From contig NZ_JACJQV010000111.1 in the NCBI RefSeq assembly GCF_014696875.1, forward strand, positions 62,001 through 126,000: 64,000 nucleotides of DNA. The letters are read 5' to 3'. The notes below the pieces were generated by a model. The model had not been told where the DNA came from. It made no database searches and saw only the letters and a list, made by a program, of their open reading frames with translations. Numbering within the stretch: the stretch's first letter is position 1; every line of letters starts with the position of its first letter. This DNA comes from Microcystis wesenbergii FACHB-1317. Lineage in GTDB: Bacteria > Cyanobacteriota > Cyanobacteriia > Cyanobacteriales > Microcystaceae. A program made the position numbers and the translations under genes. This document shows positions 45,420-54,627 of this stretch, in pieces.

Positions 45420-46890
45420 TTTTAGTTTTCGAGGTATCTTCAGCCCCTTGGGGGAGATCGATAAAGACCTTTTCTCCGGCTTCCAAACCTGATAAAATTT
45501 GAGTTTTATCGTCTAAGACCAAACCGATCGAAACGGGTTTAAAACTGGGTTTATTTTCGGCATCGGGAACTAAAACCCCTGACTTGCCTTCCCGGGTGAC
45601 AATGGCTACAGTCGGCACGACGAGGGCATTATCTAACTGCTGGCCGACAAAAGTTACATCCACATTCATTTTTGATTTGAGTTTGTCGCGTCCCGTCACC
45701 AAACCGATTCTCACTTCAAAAGAAGTAACATTATCCTCGATAATTGCTTCAGGAGCCACGAGAATAACTCGACCTTCAAAGACTTCTTCAGGAAAAGCAT
45801 CGGCGACAATGCGCACGGGTTGGCCGCGCTGCAATAAACCCACATCTACTTCCGGCACTTTCGCAATCACTTCCAATCCCGATGCCAGGGCGATAATCGA
45901 GGTGGAAGTGGCGGAAGCGGTACTAGAGGCCGAAGTGGTGGGAGTGACAAAAGAACCCTCGGTGGCGTATTTTTGGGTGACGATGCCATCAAAGGGAGCA
46001 GTAATGACCGTATCGCGGTATTGAATCTTGATTTGCTCTAAATCGGCCCTGGCGGCCGCTACTGCTGATTCTAGTCGAGCCAGCTCGGTTTCTTGGGTTT
46101 TTTGGCGTTGTTCGAGGGCAAATTTCGCTTCTGCGATCGCTGCTGCCGCTCGGATCATTTCCTGCTCAATTCCGGCCACTTCTGGGGAAGCAGTTTTATC
46201 TGCTTGTTCCAAACGGCGGATCGATTCGTCTAAATTGGCTTTAGCGTTGAGATATTCATTGAGGACGGCATCAAATTGGTCTTGGGCGATCGCTCCTTCC
46301 CGGACTAAATTTTCATTGCGTTTAACCCGATTTTCTGCTAGTCGAAAACGGGATTGGGCTGCTTGTACCTGAGCTTGCAGCTGGTCTAAATCTTTGGGAA
46401 TTCTTTCTTTGGCCTGAGCTAAACGGGCTTCTAATTGCTTATAACTGGCCTGGGCCTGATAAAATCGGGCTTGTAATTGCCGGATATCTTCGGGAATACT
46501 GCGTTTAGCCTGTTCCAGATTGGCTAGAGCTTCCCGTAGATGCGCTTCTGACTGCATTCCCCGGGCATACACCTCTAAATTATCCATGACAGCGAGGGTT
46601 TGTCCCCTTTTAACAATCATGCCCTGATCCACCAATAATCGCACTAATCGGCCAGGGTTTTTCGGGCTAATGTTGACACTTTGGATTGGTTCCACCCTAC
46701 CACTAGCTTTAATTTCCACAGCGAGGGTTTCCCGTTGAGCAGGAACGGTCATTTTCGCCAATTCTAGGGCAGGAGGAGGTGTTTGCAGTAAGCGATAAGA
46801 AACCACTCCCACCGCCAGAAAACCACTAGCCATGAGTCCGAATATCCAAAATAGGGGGCGATTTGATTTTCCCAACACGGTTATTGCCAT
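45406..46890 (-). CDS. HlyD/MacA-family periplasmic adaptor
   Basis: A 494-residue membrane-fusion protein. After an N-terminal TM anchor (about 13-34) there is a lipoyl half (VKRGQTLAVMD), a coiled-coil hairpin of about 190 residues (LEARLAQAKERIPKDLDQLQ, IRRLEQADK), and a beta-barrel with FDGIVTQKYATEGSFVTP. It likely links the inner-membrane permease downstream to a TolC-type duct. The gene is followed by an array and then the permease, in one transcriptional direction. No ATPase lies between them. Confidence 0.88.
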   Translation of the reverse strand: MAITVLGKSNRPLFWIFGLMASGFLAVGVVSYRLLQTPPPALELAKMTVPAQRETLAVEIKASGRVEPIQSVNISPKNPGRLVRLLVDQGMIVKRGQTLAVMDNLEVYARGMQSEAHLREALANLEQAKRSIPEDIRQLQARFYQAQASYKQLEARLAQAKERIPKDLDQLQAQVQAAQSRFRLAENRVKRNENLVREGAIAQDQFDAVLNEYLNAKANLDESIRRLEQADKTASPEVAGIEQEMIRAAAAIAEAKFALEQRQKTQETELARLESAVAAARADLEQIKIQYRDTVITAPFDGIVTQKYATEGSFVTPTTSASSTASATSTSIIALASGLEVIAKVPEVDVGLLQRGQPVRIVADAFPEEVFEGRVILVAPEAIIEDNVTSFEVRIGLVTGRDKLKSKMNVDVTFVGQQLDNALVVPTVAIVTREGKSGVLVPDAENKPSFKPVSIGLVLDDKTQILSGLEAGEKVFIDLPQGAEDTSKTKISNQ

Positions 46891-47012
46891 CGATCAGCCA
46901 AAAGTTAATTGGTTATATACTAACGTCTCTAGAGTTGCCTTTGTTGTTTCTTTAGCCAACAACTCCCAAGCGAGATAGACTGATTAAAAAAGGCCTATCG
47001 CGGGGGTAAACT

Positions 47013-47894
47013 GTGCCAAAACTTCGATTAATCATTTCTTTGCTCATTTTTTTCGTCGCTGGCAGCCCGCCAGCTTTTTCCCAAGCACTACTCCCCTACG
47101 CCATCGAACCAGGGTTAGAACAGATGGAACAAGCGGGAATTGAAATGGCCGAAGATGCCATCCAATTAGCTCGTTTTCGCCGTACCGATGCCGCCCTTTC
47201 CCGAGCTAGGTTAGCGGTGCAGTTAGCCCCCCATCTCTATCAAACTTGGTTTATTCTCGGTAGTTTATATCTGCAAGACGATCAGGTACAACCCGGTATC
47301 GAGGCATTAAATCAATCTTTGTCCCTTGCTCCCGCCGAGGCCCAAGCTAATATTAAATTTTCCCTCGGTAGTGCCTATTTTCAGAATCAGGATTACCAGT
47401 CTGCTATTGCCCAGATTGAAGCGGGTTTGCAAATTAAACCCGATATCTCCCCCGCTCTTTTTGATCTCGGTAATTCCTATCTCAAGTTAGCACAATATCC
47501 TGATGCGATTGCAGCTTACGAAAAAGCTGTTAGTCAAGATAAAGATTTTTGGCCGGCTATTAATAATATTGGTTTAGTTAAATACGAACAGGGTGATAAG
47601 GAAGCCGCTCTTAAAGATTGGCGGGCCGCTTTGAAAATCGATCCTAAACAGCCGGAACCTCAGTTAGCTATTGCGGTGGCTATTTATAGTCAAGGAAAAA
47701 CTGAGGAGGGGATCAAATTAGCTCAGGCCGCTCTCACTAGCGATAGTCGTTATGCCAGTCTGAAATTTTTAGGGGAAAATCTCTGGGGTAAAAGTCTTCT
47801 GCAAGACACGGAGAAAATGTTTAATCATCCCCAAATGAAAGATTTTATCGCTCGTTTACCACAACCAACCCCAGAAGCGGACGAAGAAAATTAA
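47013..47894 (+). CDS. Secreted TPR-repeat protein
   Basis: A 293-residue protein with a signal peptide (MPKLRLIISLLIFFVAGSPP, then AFSQ) and at least five tetratricopeptide repeats (YQTWFILGSLYLQDDQVQPG, AQANIKFSLGSAYFQNQDYQ, PALFDLGNSYLKLAQYPDAI). These should mediate protein contacts in the periplasm. The start codon is GTG. It is divergent from the HlyD-like gene. The partner is unknown. Confidence 0.82.
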   Translation: MPKLRLIISLLIFFVAGSPPAFSQALLPYAIEPGLEQMEQAGIEMAEDAIQLARFRRTDAALSRARLAVQLAPHLYQTWFILGSLYLQDDQVQPGIEALNQSLSLAPAEAQANIKFSLGSAYFQNQDYQSAIAQIEAGLQIKPDISPALFDLGNSYLKLAQYPDAIAAYEKAVSQDKDFWPAINNIGLVKYEQGDKEAALKDWRAALKIDPKQPEPQLAIAVAIYSQGKTEEGIKLAQAALTSDSRYASLKFLGENLWGKSLLQDTEKMFNHPQMKDFIARLPQPTPEADEEN

Positions 47895-48190
47895 GCTGAT
47901 AGCAGCAAGCATTAGGATAACCCCTTAGTTAATTTGCTAGGAATTCTTGAGGCTTGCTCTAACTAATTAGGACTGGCTGAATATCGGTAGCAGCTTTGCT
48001 AAAAAATGGTTTTGGGACTTTATTAGCAAAACAACAAACTTTTTGCCGCAAACCCCAAATACAGTACAATTATTACAGTTAAGGGTTTGAAAGGCCTAGG
48101 ATGATGGCAAAGCAATCAAGGGCGATCGCGGTGACAGAACATGATAATAAGTGTCCTGAATGTCTGCATATCTAAGACTCTGTCTTCCAT
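47895..48190. other. Intergenic region, no gene seen
   Basis: About 300 bp with no convincing gene. A 24-codon frame at 48102-48176 (MMAKQSRAIAVTEHDNKCPE) has a protein-like but unsupported sequence. Confidence 0.3.
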
Positions 48191-48287
48191 TTCTCTACTT
48201 TCTTTGCTGACTACTTTGCCAGACATTACAGACAATTTTCCTGATATAGATGAAGGGTTGCTTCCCCTTGATGACATCACATTTTAG
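48191..48287 (+). pseudogene. 3' fragment of a vapB-like antitoxin
   Basis: This 97-bp segment matches the last 97 bp of the intact antitoxin (48802-48898) with one mismatch (CACATT versus TACATT). It keeps the same stop but has no start. It is a partial duplicate about 610 bp upstream of the real copy. Confidence 0.9.
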
Positions 48288-48453
48288 AATGAAATAGCCC
48301 TGAAATTTTATTGTTATAAATAGATTCGTTCAAAAGGTTCTTTTCGATAACGGCGATAAACATCAAAGTAAAACGTAGGGTGCGTTAGACGGCGACAATC
48401 TCTGCTTAAACTTAAATCTAACAATCCGTCGTAACGCACCACACCTATCCCTT

Positions 48454-48599
48454 GTTCCAAGGCTCTGCCTTGGAACATAATATCTAAGGCTCTGCCTTAA
48501 AGTAGTATTTAGGAAGAACTGGAATTTCAGTAAACAGTTATCAGTCAACAGTTATCAGGTAGAACCTGAATCAAGGGTTCCCAGGTTCTACCTGGGAAC
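48454..48599. repeat. Paired short hairpins and a heptamer run
   Basis: Two 10-bp-stem hairpins with the same TCT loop lie at 48454-48476 (GTTCCAAGGC...GCCTTGGAAC) and 48577-48599 (GTTCCCAGGT...ACCTGGGAAC). Between them are a copy of the GTTATCAG heptamer (48533-48557) and GGTTCTACCTG-type sequence. Such hairpins resemble interspersed REP-like elements. Confidence 0.7.
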
Positions 48600-48658
48600 G
48601 AGATAACTAGATAAATAAGTTAAAATAGTAAGGCGATCATTAACAAAGGGGTCAACAG

Positions 48659-48898
48659 ATGCAAAATTTACGTCAGGTTTCTTTACTAACAAGTGGACAA
48701 GAGCAAGTATTAACTATTCCTCCTGAACTGGCCCTATCAAGTACAGAGGTTTTGTTACGCAAAGAAGGTCATCGCTTAATCATTGAGCCGATTTCTTCTG
48801 GTTCTCTACTTTCTTTGCTGACTACTTTGCCAGACATTACAGACAATTTTCCTGATATAGATGAAGGGTTGCTTCCCCTTGATGACATTACATTTTAG
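48659..48898 (+). CDS. VapB-type (AbrB-like) antitoxin
   Basis: A 79-residue protein. An AbrB/MazE-type swapped-hairpin DNA-binding domain (about 5-50: VSLLTSGQEQVLTIPPELAL, VLLRKEGHRLIIEP) precedes an acidic C-terminal tail (DNFPDIDEGLLPLDDI) that would cover the toxin. It lies 9 nt upstream of the PIN toxin gene on the same strand, giving a standard vapBC arrangement with likely autoregulation. Confidence 0.82.
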   Translation: MQNLRQVSLLTSGQEQVLTIPPELALSSTEVLLRKEGHRLIIEPISSGSLLSLLTTLPDITDNFPDIDEGLLPLDDITF

Positions 48899-48907
48899 TA
48901 CCACCCA

Positions 48908-49336
48908 ATGACCTATCAATATCTGCTTGATACTAACATCCTATCACATTTGATCAGGTATCCCCAAGGTCAGGTTTTCCAGCATATTGTGGATGTCGGC
49001 GAAGAAAGCGTTTGTACGAGCATCATTGTGGCGTGTGAATTAAGATTTGGAGTGGTTAAAAGTGGTTCCTCCCGTCTGGTGCAGCAACTAGAACGCATCC
49101 TGGAGTTCTTGACAGTTTTGCCATTAGAATCAACTGTAGATAAGCACTATGCCCTAATTCGTAAACATTTGGAGCAAGCAGGAACCCCAATCGGTCCAAA
49201 TGATTTACTGATTGCTGCTCATTCTCTAGCGCTTGATCTGACTCTTGTTACCGCAAATACTCGTGAATTTGAGCGTGTGCCTGCTTTGAAGTTAGAGAAT
49301 TGGTTGATTGATTCTGTAATAATTTTTGGGGGATAA
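48908..49336 (+). CDS. VapC-type PIN-domain ribonuclease toxin
   Basis: A 142-residue PIN toxin with the acidic residues of the family: YLLDTNILSH (Asp), CELRFGV (Glu), NDLLIAAHSLA (Asp) and LVTANTREFERVP near the end. It should cleave RNA and be inhibited by the antitoxin encoded 9 nt upstream. The target is unknown; initiator tRNA or ribosomal RNA are typical of VapC families. Confidence 0.88.
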   Translation: MTYQYLLDTNILSHLIRYPQGQVFQHIVDVGEESVCTSIIVACELRFGVVKSGSSRLVQQLERILEFLTVLPLESTVDKHYALIRKHLEQAGTPIGPNDLLIAAHSLALDLTLVTANTREFERVPALKLENWLIDSVIIFGG

Positions 49337-49340
49337 TTTG

Positions 49341-49607
49341 TCATAAATGATGTTGCTGATAATGGTTTTGGATATATTCTGCAACTACTTTTTTGCGGTT
49401 TTCTCGCAATGACAAATCAGGTGGAGCATTTTCTAAAAGATGCTGAGGATGACCTCCCCGGCGTTGTAATAAAGTTTTACGCGGTTTTAAGCTTTGCCAA
49501 TGTTCGTAAATGAGTTTTTTCAGAAGTTCTTCTGAGCTAATATTCTCTTCGGAAATGATGTCTGCTAGATAGTTCTCGGTTTCTCGATCTAGATTAATCG
49601 ATAACAT
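49341..49607 (-). CDS. RHH-like small protein, orphan antitoxin candidate
   Basis: An 88-residue protein. The N-terminus (MLSINLDRETENYLADIISE, ISSEELLKKLIYEHW) fits a ribbon-helix-helix DNA-binding domain. The C-terminal half is basic and disordered. It has no adjacent toxin on its own strand; the nearest gene is vapC, convergent with a 4-bp gap. It could be a solo antitoxin. Confidence 0.55.
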   Translation of the reverse strand: MLSINLDRETENYLADIISEENISSEELLKKLIYEHWQSLKPRKTLLQRRGGHPQHLLENAPPDLSLRENRKKVVAEYIQNHYQQHHL

Positions 49608-49960
49608 TATAATTTCAGGGGATAAATCAACATCTTTGATTATAGCTTAAAATCCATGATCGCACTCACCCCCCATCCCCAATTGAGTTTGCTAGAGAAA
49701 AATTCGGGGTACGGGCGAAGCATTCGGATAGGAAATCGAGGGTTTCAGTAATAGGTTATTGTCCGAATGCTTCGCTCCTACTTAATCATCTAACAATCCG
49801 TCTTAACGCACCACACCTATCATTAATTTATTTGGTGCGTTACGCTATCGAAGGGCGCACCCTACTGGACTTTTTCAGTTACTATTTTCTTTCACTAACA
49901 TCAGATTTTAACAGGTCAAAAGCCTTATTTTAAAAGGGTTTTACCATTATTCAGCAGATC
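49608..49960. other. Intergenic region with short interspersed repeats
   Basis: No gene is seen. The block from 49788 to 49866 contains TCTAACAATCCGTCTTAACG, GCACCACACCTATC and GGTGCGTTACG, related to 48370-48450. This pattern with its GGTGCGTTA inverted ends is a common small cyanobacterial repeat. Confidence 0.5.
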
Positions 49961-51148
49961 CTAATTAGGATAAACTCGCCCTTTCCAACTTCCCCCTTGG
50001 CCGCGCCAATAACCCAGGGCAGAATCCACAGTCATTAAACTATAAAAGAGGGCAATTAGGGGTAAAGTTGAAGCCCGCAGGGGGGATAATTTATATAGTC
50101 TTAAAGTCGGGCTATAGGAGAGGGCCATTAGTAATAAGGTGACGGTACTAATTATAATAATTGATGTTTGTTTTAATACCAATCCCCAGATTAAGCCCAA
50201 GGGGGCGGCTAAATAGGTTAAAAACATCCCGAAAATTGTCCCGATTAACCAAAGTGTTGAGTAATTTAGTTGCGTAAAGGCGGTCCGGGCTACCATATTC
50301 CAAATGCTGGCTAAATCGGGATAGGGACGGAGACTATAGGTGGTTTCTGTTAATCCTAACCAGATAGATTTTTCGGTATTTTCGGGGTGATTTTGCAGAT
50401 ATTTTTTAACCGCAATCGCCAAAGAACAATCATCAATTAAAGCTTGTTTAAGAATATCAATACTGCCAATTTTTTCTAGAATATCTCGGCGAATTAAAAT
50501 GCAGCCCCCAGCGGCGGCAGCTATCGGGGAATTAGGGTTATTAACTAGGGGGAAAGGATAGAGTTTCTCGAAGAAAAAAACAAAGGCAGGAATGAGAAAT
50601 TTTTCCCAAAAACTGTCACAGCGTAGCAACACCATCAGGGAAACTAAAGCTTGTTTTTCTTGTACTGCTTTAGTAACTAATTGCGTTAAATTATCTGGTG
50701 CGTGGGCAATATCGGCATCGGTAAACAGAAAATAATCGGGGGCGAATTTCTCGGTAGCCTCTGTTATTCCCTGTTTCATTGCCCATAATTTACCCGTCCA
50801 TCCTATCTCTAAAGCTTGTCCAGAAATAATAGTTATCTGGTCAGATTTATGAGATTGTTCTGCAATTTCTTGAGCAATTTTTTCCGTACCATCACTGCTT
50901 TGATCGTCAATTAAAATAATCGAAAATTCGCCTTGATAATCTTGGTTAAAGAGGGAGGTTAAACTGATAGGTAAAACGTCGGCTTCGTTTCTCGCTGGGA
51001 TAATTGCCGAGACTTTTGGATAATTTGTTAAAGGAGAAGTGACAGGATTAATTTTTTGGTTAGATAGCCAAAATTGTCCCCTGGCTAAGATTAAATATAA
51101 CCAAATTATCAGCGATAGGGAAGTAACTAATAATAAGAAAAATGTCAT
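49961..51148 (-). CDS. hpnB: Glycosyltransferase family 2, HpnB-like
   Basis: A 395-residue GT2 enzyme. It has an N-terminal TM helix, then the catalytic domain PKVSAIIPARNEADVLPISL, IILIDDQSSDGT, DYFLFTDADIAHAP (DxD metal site) and the QxxRW-equivalent region, then hydrophobic C-terminal helices. The set fits HpnB-type glycosyltransferases linked with hopanoid clusters. No hopene cyclase is in the window, so the symbol rests on similarity only. Confidence 0.65.
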   Translation of the reverse strand: MTFFLLLVTSLSLIIWLYLILARGQFWLSNQKINPVTSPLTNYPKVSAIIPARNEADVLPISLTSLFNQDYQGEFSIILIDDQSSDGTEKIAQEIAEQSHKSDQITIISGQALEIGWTGKLWAMKQGITEATEKFAPDYFLFTDADIAHAPDNLTQLVTKAVQEKQALVSLMVLLRCDSFWEKFLIPAFVFFFEKLYPFPLVNNPNSPIAAAAGGCILIRRDILEKIGSIDILKQALIDDCSLAIAVKKYLQNHPENTEKSIWLGLTETTYSLRPYPDLASIWNMVARTAFTQLNYSTLWLIGTIFGMFLTYLAAPLGLIWGLVLKQTSIIIISTVTLLLMALSYSPTLRLYKLSPLRASTLPLIALFYSLMTVDSALGYWRGQGGSWKGRVYPN

Positions 51149-51198
51149 AAGCTGGTGGCCTTTCGATGAGAGAATAGGGAACAGGTTAAAAAGAGTAA

Positions 51199-51313
51199 GT
51201 AGGTAGGTGTTGAAAACTTTCAGATCCCCCCGCCTATCGGCACCCCCCTTATTAAGGGGGGCAAGGGGGATCGAACCTAAAATCCATTTTTAATTTAATT
51301 ATAATCAGCTACT
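51199..51313 (-). repeat. 115-bp dispersed repeat, copy 2
   Basis: Inverted copy of 21251-21364, with the same nested GC-rich hairpins. It lies between divergent genes, about 100 bp from the start codon of the flavoprotein gene. Confidence 0.85.
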
Positions 51314-51417
51314 TATCAAATTTAGATGGACAACAGCTTCATAAGTTTGGGGTTTAACAGGGGGCAATTTAGGGTAAAATAGAAGCAAGTTAGCAAGATT
51401 AGACGAGGCAGTAAATC

Positions 51418-52641
51418 ATGGATTATGATGTCGTAATTATTGGGGGGGGACCGGCGGGAGGTCACTGTGGCAGATTATTAAGTGAAAAAGGTTATCGTGT
51501 TCTTTTGGTGGAACAACATTCTAGTTGGCAAGATAATAATTTTTCTAGTGCCGCTTCTCCCCTAGAAATTTTAGAACAATTCAATCTCCCCGAAACCGTA
51601 GTGGCTAGGTTTTGGAAAAATATCGAAATCATCTCCACCAGCATACATCATTTTTGGTCATCACCGCAACCTTTAGGGGTAGTTTTTGATTTTGCCAAAT
51701 TGCGAGAGTTTTTAGCCGCAGAAGTGCTGCGTTGGGGGGGAGAAGTTCGTTTAGGTTGTCGTTATCTGAAATATCAACAGATGGAGGATCAGCTAACTGT
51801 TTTCTTGAAATCAAAAGGCGAGGAAATCGAGACAGTTACTACTCGTTTATTGGTTGATGCCACGGGATACGCTAGAGCAGTTATGTATAAACATAGACGA
51901 GAAAAACCTAATTTTTTAAAAGCAGTCGGTATTGAATATTTAATTGCTGTGCCAGAACTAGATTATCAAAAATATCAAGATAATTTAGTGTTTTTTCTAG
52001 GTCATAAATGGAGTCCTAAAGGTTATGGCTGGATTTTTCCTATGGATAATCAGCAATTAAAAATAGGAGCCGCTTGGTTAGAGGGAGAACATCCTTATAT
52101 TTCTGAAGTTAAGCCTTTAAAAAGTTATATTACACAAATTATGCAAACCTACATGAATCTCTCGAAATATGATATAATTGACAGCCATGGTTCTATTTTA
52201 GAATATTCGCTCAATCTGCAAGATATTTATTATCAAGAACCGAATATTATAGCGATTGGTGATGCTGTTTCTACGGTTAACTTTTTAGGAGGGGAAGGTA
52301 TTCGCTATGCTATGAAAGGAGCCGAAATTGCTTGTCAATACATGGAGGAATATTTACAGGGAAAATCGAGTAGTTTTGCCCCTTATCAACAGAGGATGCA
52401 GGAATATTTTCAACCAAAATGGAATTTATCCGATCGCCTCAGTCGCAAAGTTTATTTAGAATATAGTGATGCGCGTATTGATCAAGGAGTATCCTATCTC
52501 AAGTATCTTGCCACCCAGGATATAATCGACATTTTATTTTACTACAAATTTGAAAAATACACAAAAGGGTTAGGAGGATTTCTGCTGGGGAAATTACGTC
52601 AATGGTGGCGCAAAATTTTTCCTAGTCAAAAACCTAAGTAA
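51418..52641 (+). CDS. FAD-dependent oxidoreductase, geranylgeranyl-reductase-like
   Basis: A 407-residue flavoprotein with an N-terminal dinucleotide motif (DVVIIGGGPAGGHCGRLL), then LLVDATGYARAV and GDAVSTVNFLGGEGIRYAM, the classic FAD-binding patterns of the geranylgeranyl reductase / lycopene cyclase-like superfamily. It could reduce or cyclise an isoprenoid, but the exact substrate is not evident. It is monocistronic and lies 30 bp upstream of the SLH gene. Confidence 0.8.
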   Translation: MDYDVVIIGGGPAGGHCGRLLSEKGYRVLLVEQHSSWQDNNFSSAASPLEILEQFNLPETVVARFWKNIEIISTSIHHFWSSPQPLGVVFDFAKLREFLAAEVLRWGGEVRLGCRYLKYQQMEDQLTVFLKSKGEEIETVTTRLLVDATGYARAVMYKHRREKPNFLKAVGIEYLIAVPELDYQKYQDNLVFFLGHKWSPKGYGWIFPMDNQQLKIGAAWLEGEHPYISEVKPLKSYITQIMQTYMNLSKYDIIDSHGSILEYSLNLQDIYYQEPNIIAIGDAVSTVNFLGGEGIRYAMKGAEIACQYMEEYLQGKSSSFAPYQQRMQEYFQPKWNLSDRLSRKVYLEYSDARIDQGVSYLKYLATQDIIDILFYYKFEKYTKGLGGFLLGKLRQWWRKIFPSQKPK

Positions 52642-52671
52642 ATAGGCTAGGATAAAGCTAAGGAAACAATA

Positions 52672-53874
52672 TTGGTAAAGACCGTGAGTAAGTTTATTCG
52701 CTACAGTACAATTATCACTCTGCTGGGCATTTTAGCAGCCTGTAGTGGCAATCCTGCCCTAGAAAATCGTCTGGCTGCCGATCCTAATCTACAAACAAAT
52801 CCCATACCAGAAAACTCTCCTAATAACCAGCAATTACCCGCAAATTTTCCCGCAGAAATTCCTCGATATAGTCAATCAGAATTATTATCCGTGCAGACAA
52901 ATCCTGATAATACTGGTGGGCAAACCCGTTGGCAATCCAACGATCCCAGCAATGCGATCGAGGCTTTTTATCAACAGGAATTAGTTAATAATAATTGGGA
53001 AATTATCACTCCCTTTTCTGGGGAAGGAGTTAATAGCACCTTGACAGCCCGTCGAGATAATTTAGAATTAACTATCACCATAACTGCCACTTCTCCCAAT
53101 ACCGAATATAGCCTCGATTATCGTCCAACAGGAACGCCGATTGCTTCCCCTAGTCCCTCCCCTAGTCCCTCCCCGTTACCCAATCTCAATCCCACCAGTT
53201 TTAACGATCTCGAATCCTTACCTAATCCCTTAAAGAGCCACATTCAAGACTTAGCTAGATTAGGGGTATTAACAGGTAATAACAATCAGTTTAACCCTAA
53301 TGATACAATAACGCGCCGAGAATTTGCGCGCTGGTTGTTACAGGCTAATAATGCCATTTATGCTAATGTAGCGGGTAAACAAATCCGTGTAGCTACTGCC
53401 AATAGTTCCCCAGCTTTTAGTGATGTTAAAAATAACGATCCCGATTATATTTATATTCAAGGATTAGCGGAAGCGGGGTTAATTCCCTCTCCTTTAACGG
53501 GAGATAGTAGTGCCCTTTTATTCCGTCCCAATGCCCCTTTAACCCGGGAAGATTTAATCGCTTGGAAAGTGCCATTAGATATCAGAAAAGCTTTACCGAG
53601 CGCCAATCTTGATACGGTTAAAAATACTTGGGGTTTTCAGGATACTAATAAAATTAACCCGCAGCTGGTGCGCGCCCTTTATGCCGATTTTCAAAATGCC
53701 GAACAAGCCAATATTCGGCGAGTTTTTGGTTTTACTACCCTATTTCAGCCAAAAAGACCAGTAACTCGCGCTGAAGCTGCCGCTACTTTATGGTATTTTG
53801 GTTTTCAGGGTGATGGTGTTTCCGCTGCCGATGCCGTACAAGGTCAAGATCCGCAACAGAGTGGGGTTAATTAA
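52672..53874 (+). CDS. SLH-domain lipoprotein
   Basis: A 400-residue protein. The N-terminus (FIRYSTIITLLGILAACSG) has a lipobox LAAC. A proline/serine-rich linker (SPSPSPSP, about 155-165) leads to three SLH-like segments (FNDLESLPNPLKSHIQDLAR, FSDVKNNDPDYIYIQGLAEA, PVTRAEAAATLWYFG). SLH domains bind secondary cell-wall polymers. The start is TTG at 52672 with AAGGAAA upstream; GTG at 52684 is an alternative. Confidence 0.8.
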   Translation: MVKTVSKFIRYSTIITLLGILAACSGNPALENRLAADPNLQTNPIPENSPNNQQLPANFPAEIPRYSQSELLSVQTNPDNTGGQTRWQSNDPSNAIEAFYQQELVNNNWEIITPFSGEGVNSTLTARRDNLELTITITATSPNTEYSLDYRPTGTPIASPSPSPSPSPLPNLNPTSFNDLESLPNPLKSHIQDLARLGVLTGNNNQFNPNDTITRREFARWLLQANNAIYANVAGKQIRVATANSSPAFSDVKNNDPDYIYIQGLAEAGLIPSPLTGDSSALLFRPNAPLTREDLIAWKVPLDIRKALPSANLDTVKNTWGFQDTNKINPQLVRALYADFQNAEQANIRRVFGFTTLFQPKRPVTRAEAAATLWYFGFQGDGVSAADAVQGQDPQQSGVN

Positions 53875-54084
53875 TAGGGATCATCCCACTTTTGCCATAA
53901 GCAATTGTACTTAGATGCGAAATACTTATATGGCAAGCCTTTTCGGGAGTTCATAGATTTTCAACGGTTCTCGCGCATTGTGTGATTGGAACCAGAATCG
54001 TTACTACAAAAGCCTTCTCAACTTTCTGAGCATTTATACTCATTACATAATTGGGATGCTCCCATTCAACGTTGAGGAAATACC
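53875..54084. other. Intergenic region, no gene seen
   Basis: This 210-bp region holds no convincing gene. It ends at the decayed vapBC copy and, from about 54065 onward, carries sequence similar to that before the intact vapB at 55345 (CAACGTTGAGGAAATACC). Confidence 0.35.
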
Positions 54085-54282
54085 GTGAACATCAGCCTAG
54101 ATCTACCTTCAGAGCCAGAGAATGAGTTATCAAAAAAATCCTCCTAAAACAGGGCTGGAGCCAGTTGCTTATTGGGAAAGTGTTGGGGTTATTGGCTCCC
54201 CACCTGATATGGCTGTTGGGCATAATGCAACCCTTGGCACTTTCAACGTGAAGCACTATCGAGTCATCCCGGGCTTGAGCAT
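54085..54282 (+). pseudogene. Internally deleted vapBC copy
   Basis: The sequence starts like the antitoxin at 55363 (GTGAACATCAGCCTAGAT). It jumps to the AATCCTCCTAAAACAGGGCT region (55484-), and after GACATGGCTG-like sequence jumps to the toxin C-terminus (GTTGGGCATAATGCAACCCT, 56009-). It is therefore a scrambled and shortened relative of 55363-56095 with both genes non-functional. The overlapping 69-codon ORF is a chimera, not a gene. Confidence 0.85.
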
Positions 54283-54331
54283 TGATTATGCTTGTGGAGT
54301 CCATCTGTTATCATCTTGGGTAGTTCTGTAA

Positions 54332-54457
54332 ACGGAACTGCCCGGATGCACATCTGCCGGTATTACACAAAGGGAAACTCTCAACAATATACGCGAAGCG
54401 ATCGAGCTTTATTTACAACCTGATGCTATCGACTTCTACCCGGACAGTAATCCGTGA
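54332..54457 (+). pseudogene. HicB antitoxin fragment
   Basis: The frame from 54332 reads ELPGCTSAGITQRETLNNIR, then EAIELYLQPDAIDF and a stop at 54455-54457. This is the conserved HicB core and C-terminal helix. There is an in-frame stop (TAA) at 54329 and no N-terminal domain. No HicA partner remains. Confidence 0.7.
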
Positions 54458-54531
54458 GGTTATGGTGGGATGACTCGACTCGGGAGGTGGTAAAATAGTC
54501 CGATGCCTGTAAAACATTAACAAAACATGAC

Positions 54532-54622
54532 TAAGCTAAACGGCGCTTAACCTGCATGATCCAATAGCTATAACCCTTTTGGAGTCTATATCGGTGATCC
54601 GAAGTAAAAGCCGTTTAGCTTA
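54532..54622. repeat. 13-bp inverted repeat flanking a 65-bp spacer
   Basis: TAAGCTAAACGGC (54532-54544) and GCCGTTTAGCTTA (54610-54622) are perfectly complementary. The second arm lies 5 bp before the toxin-antitoxin pair at 54628. It may be a MITE end pair or an RNA structure regulating that operon. Confidence 0.7.
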
Positions 54623-54627
54623 CTCTG

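Noticed and set aside
54122-54331. 69-codon ORF over the vapBC relic
   Set aside because: It is a chimera of antitoxin and toxin pieces and matches no family as a whole.
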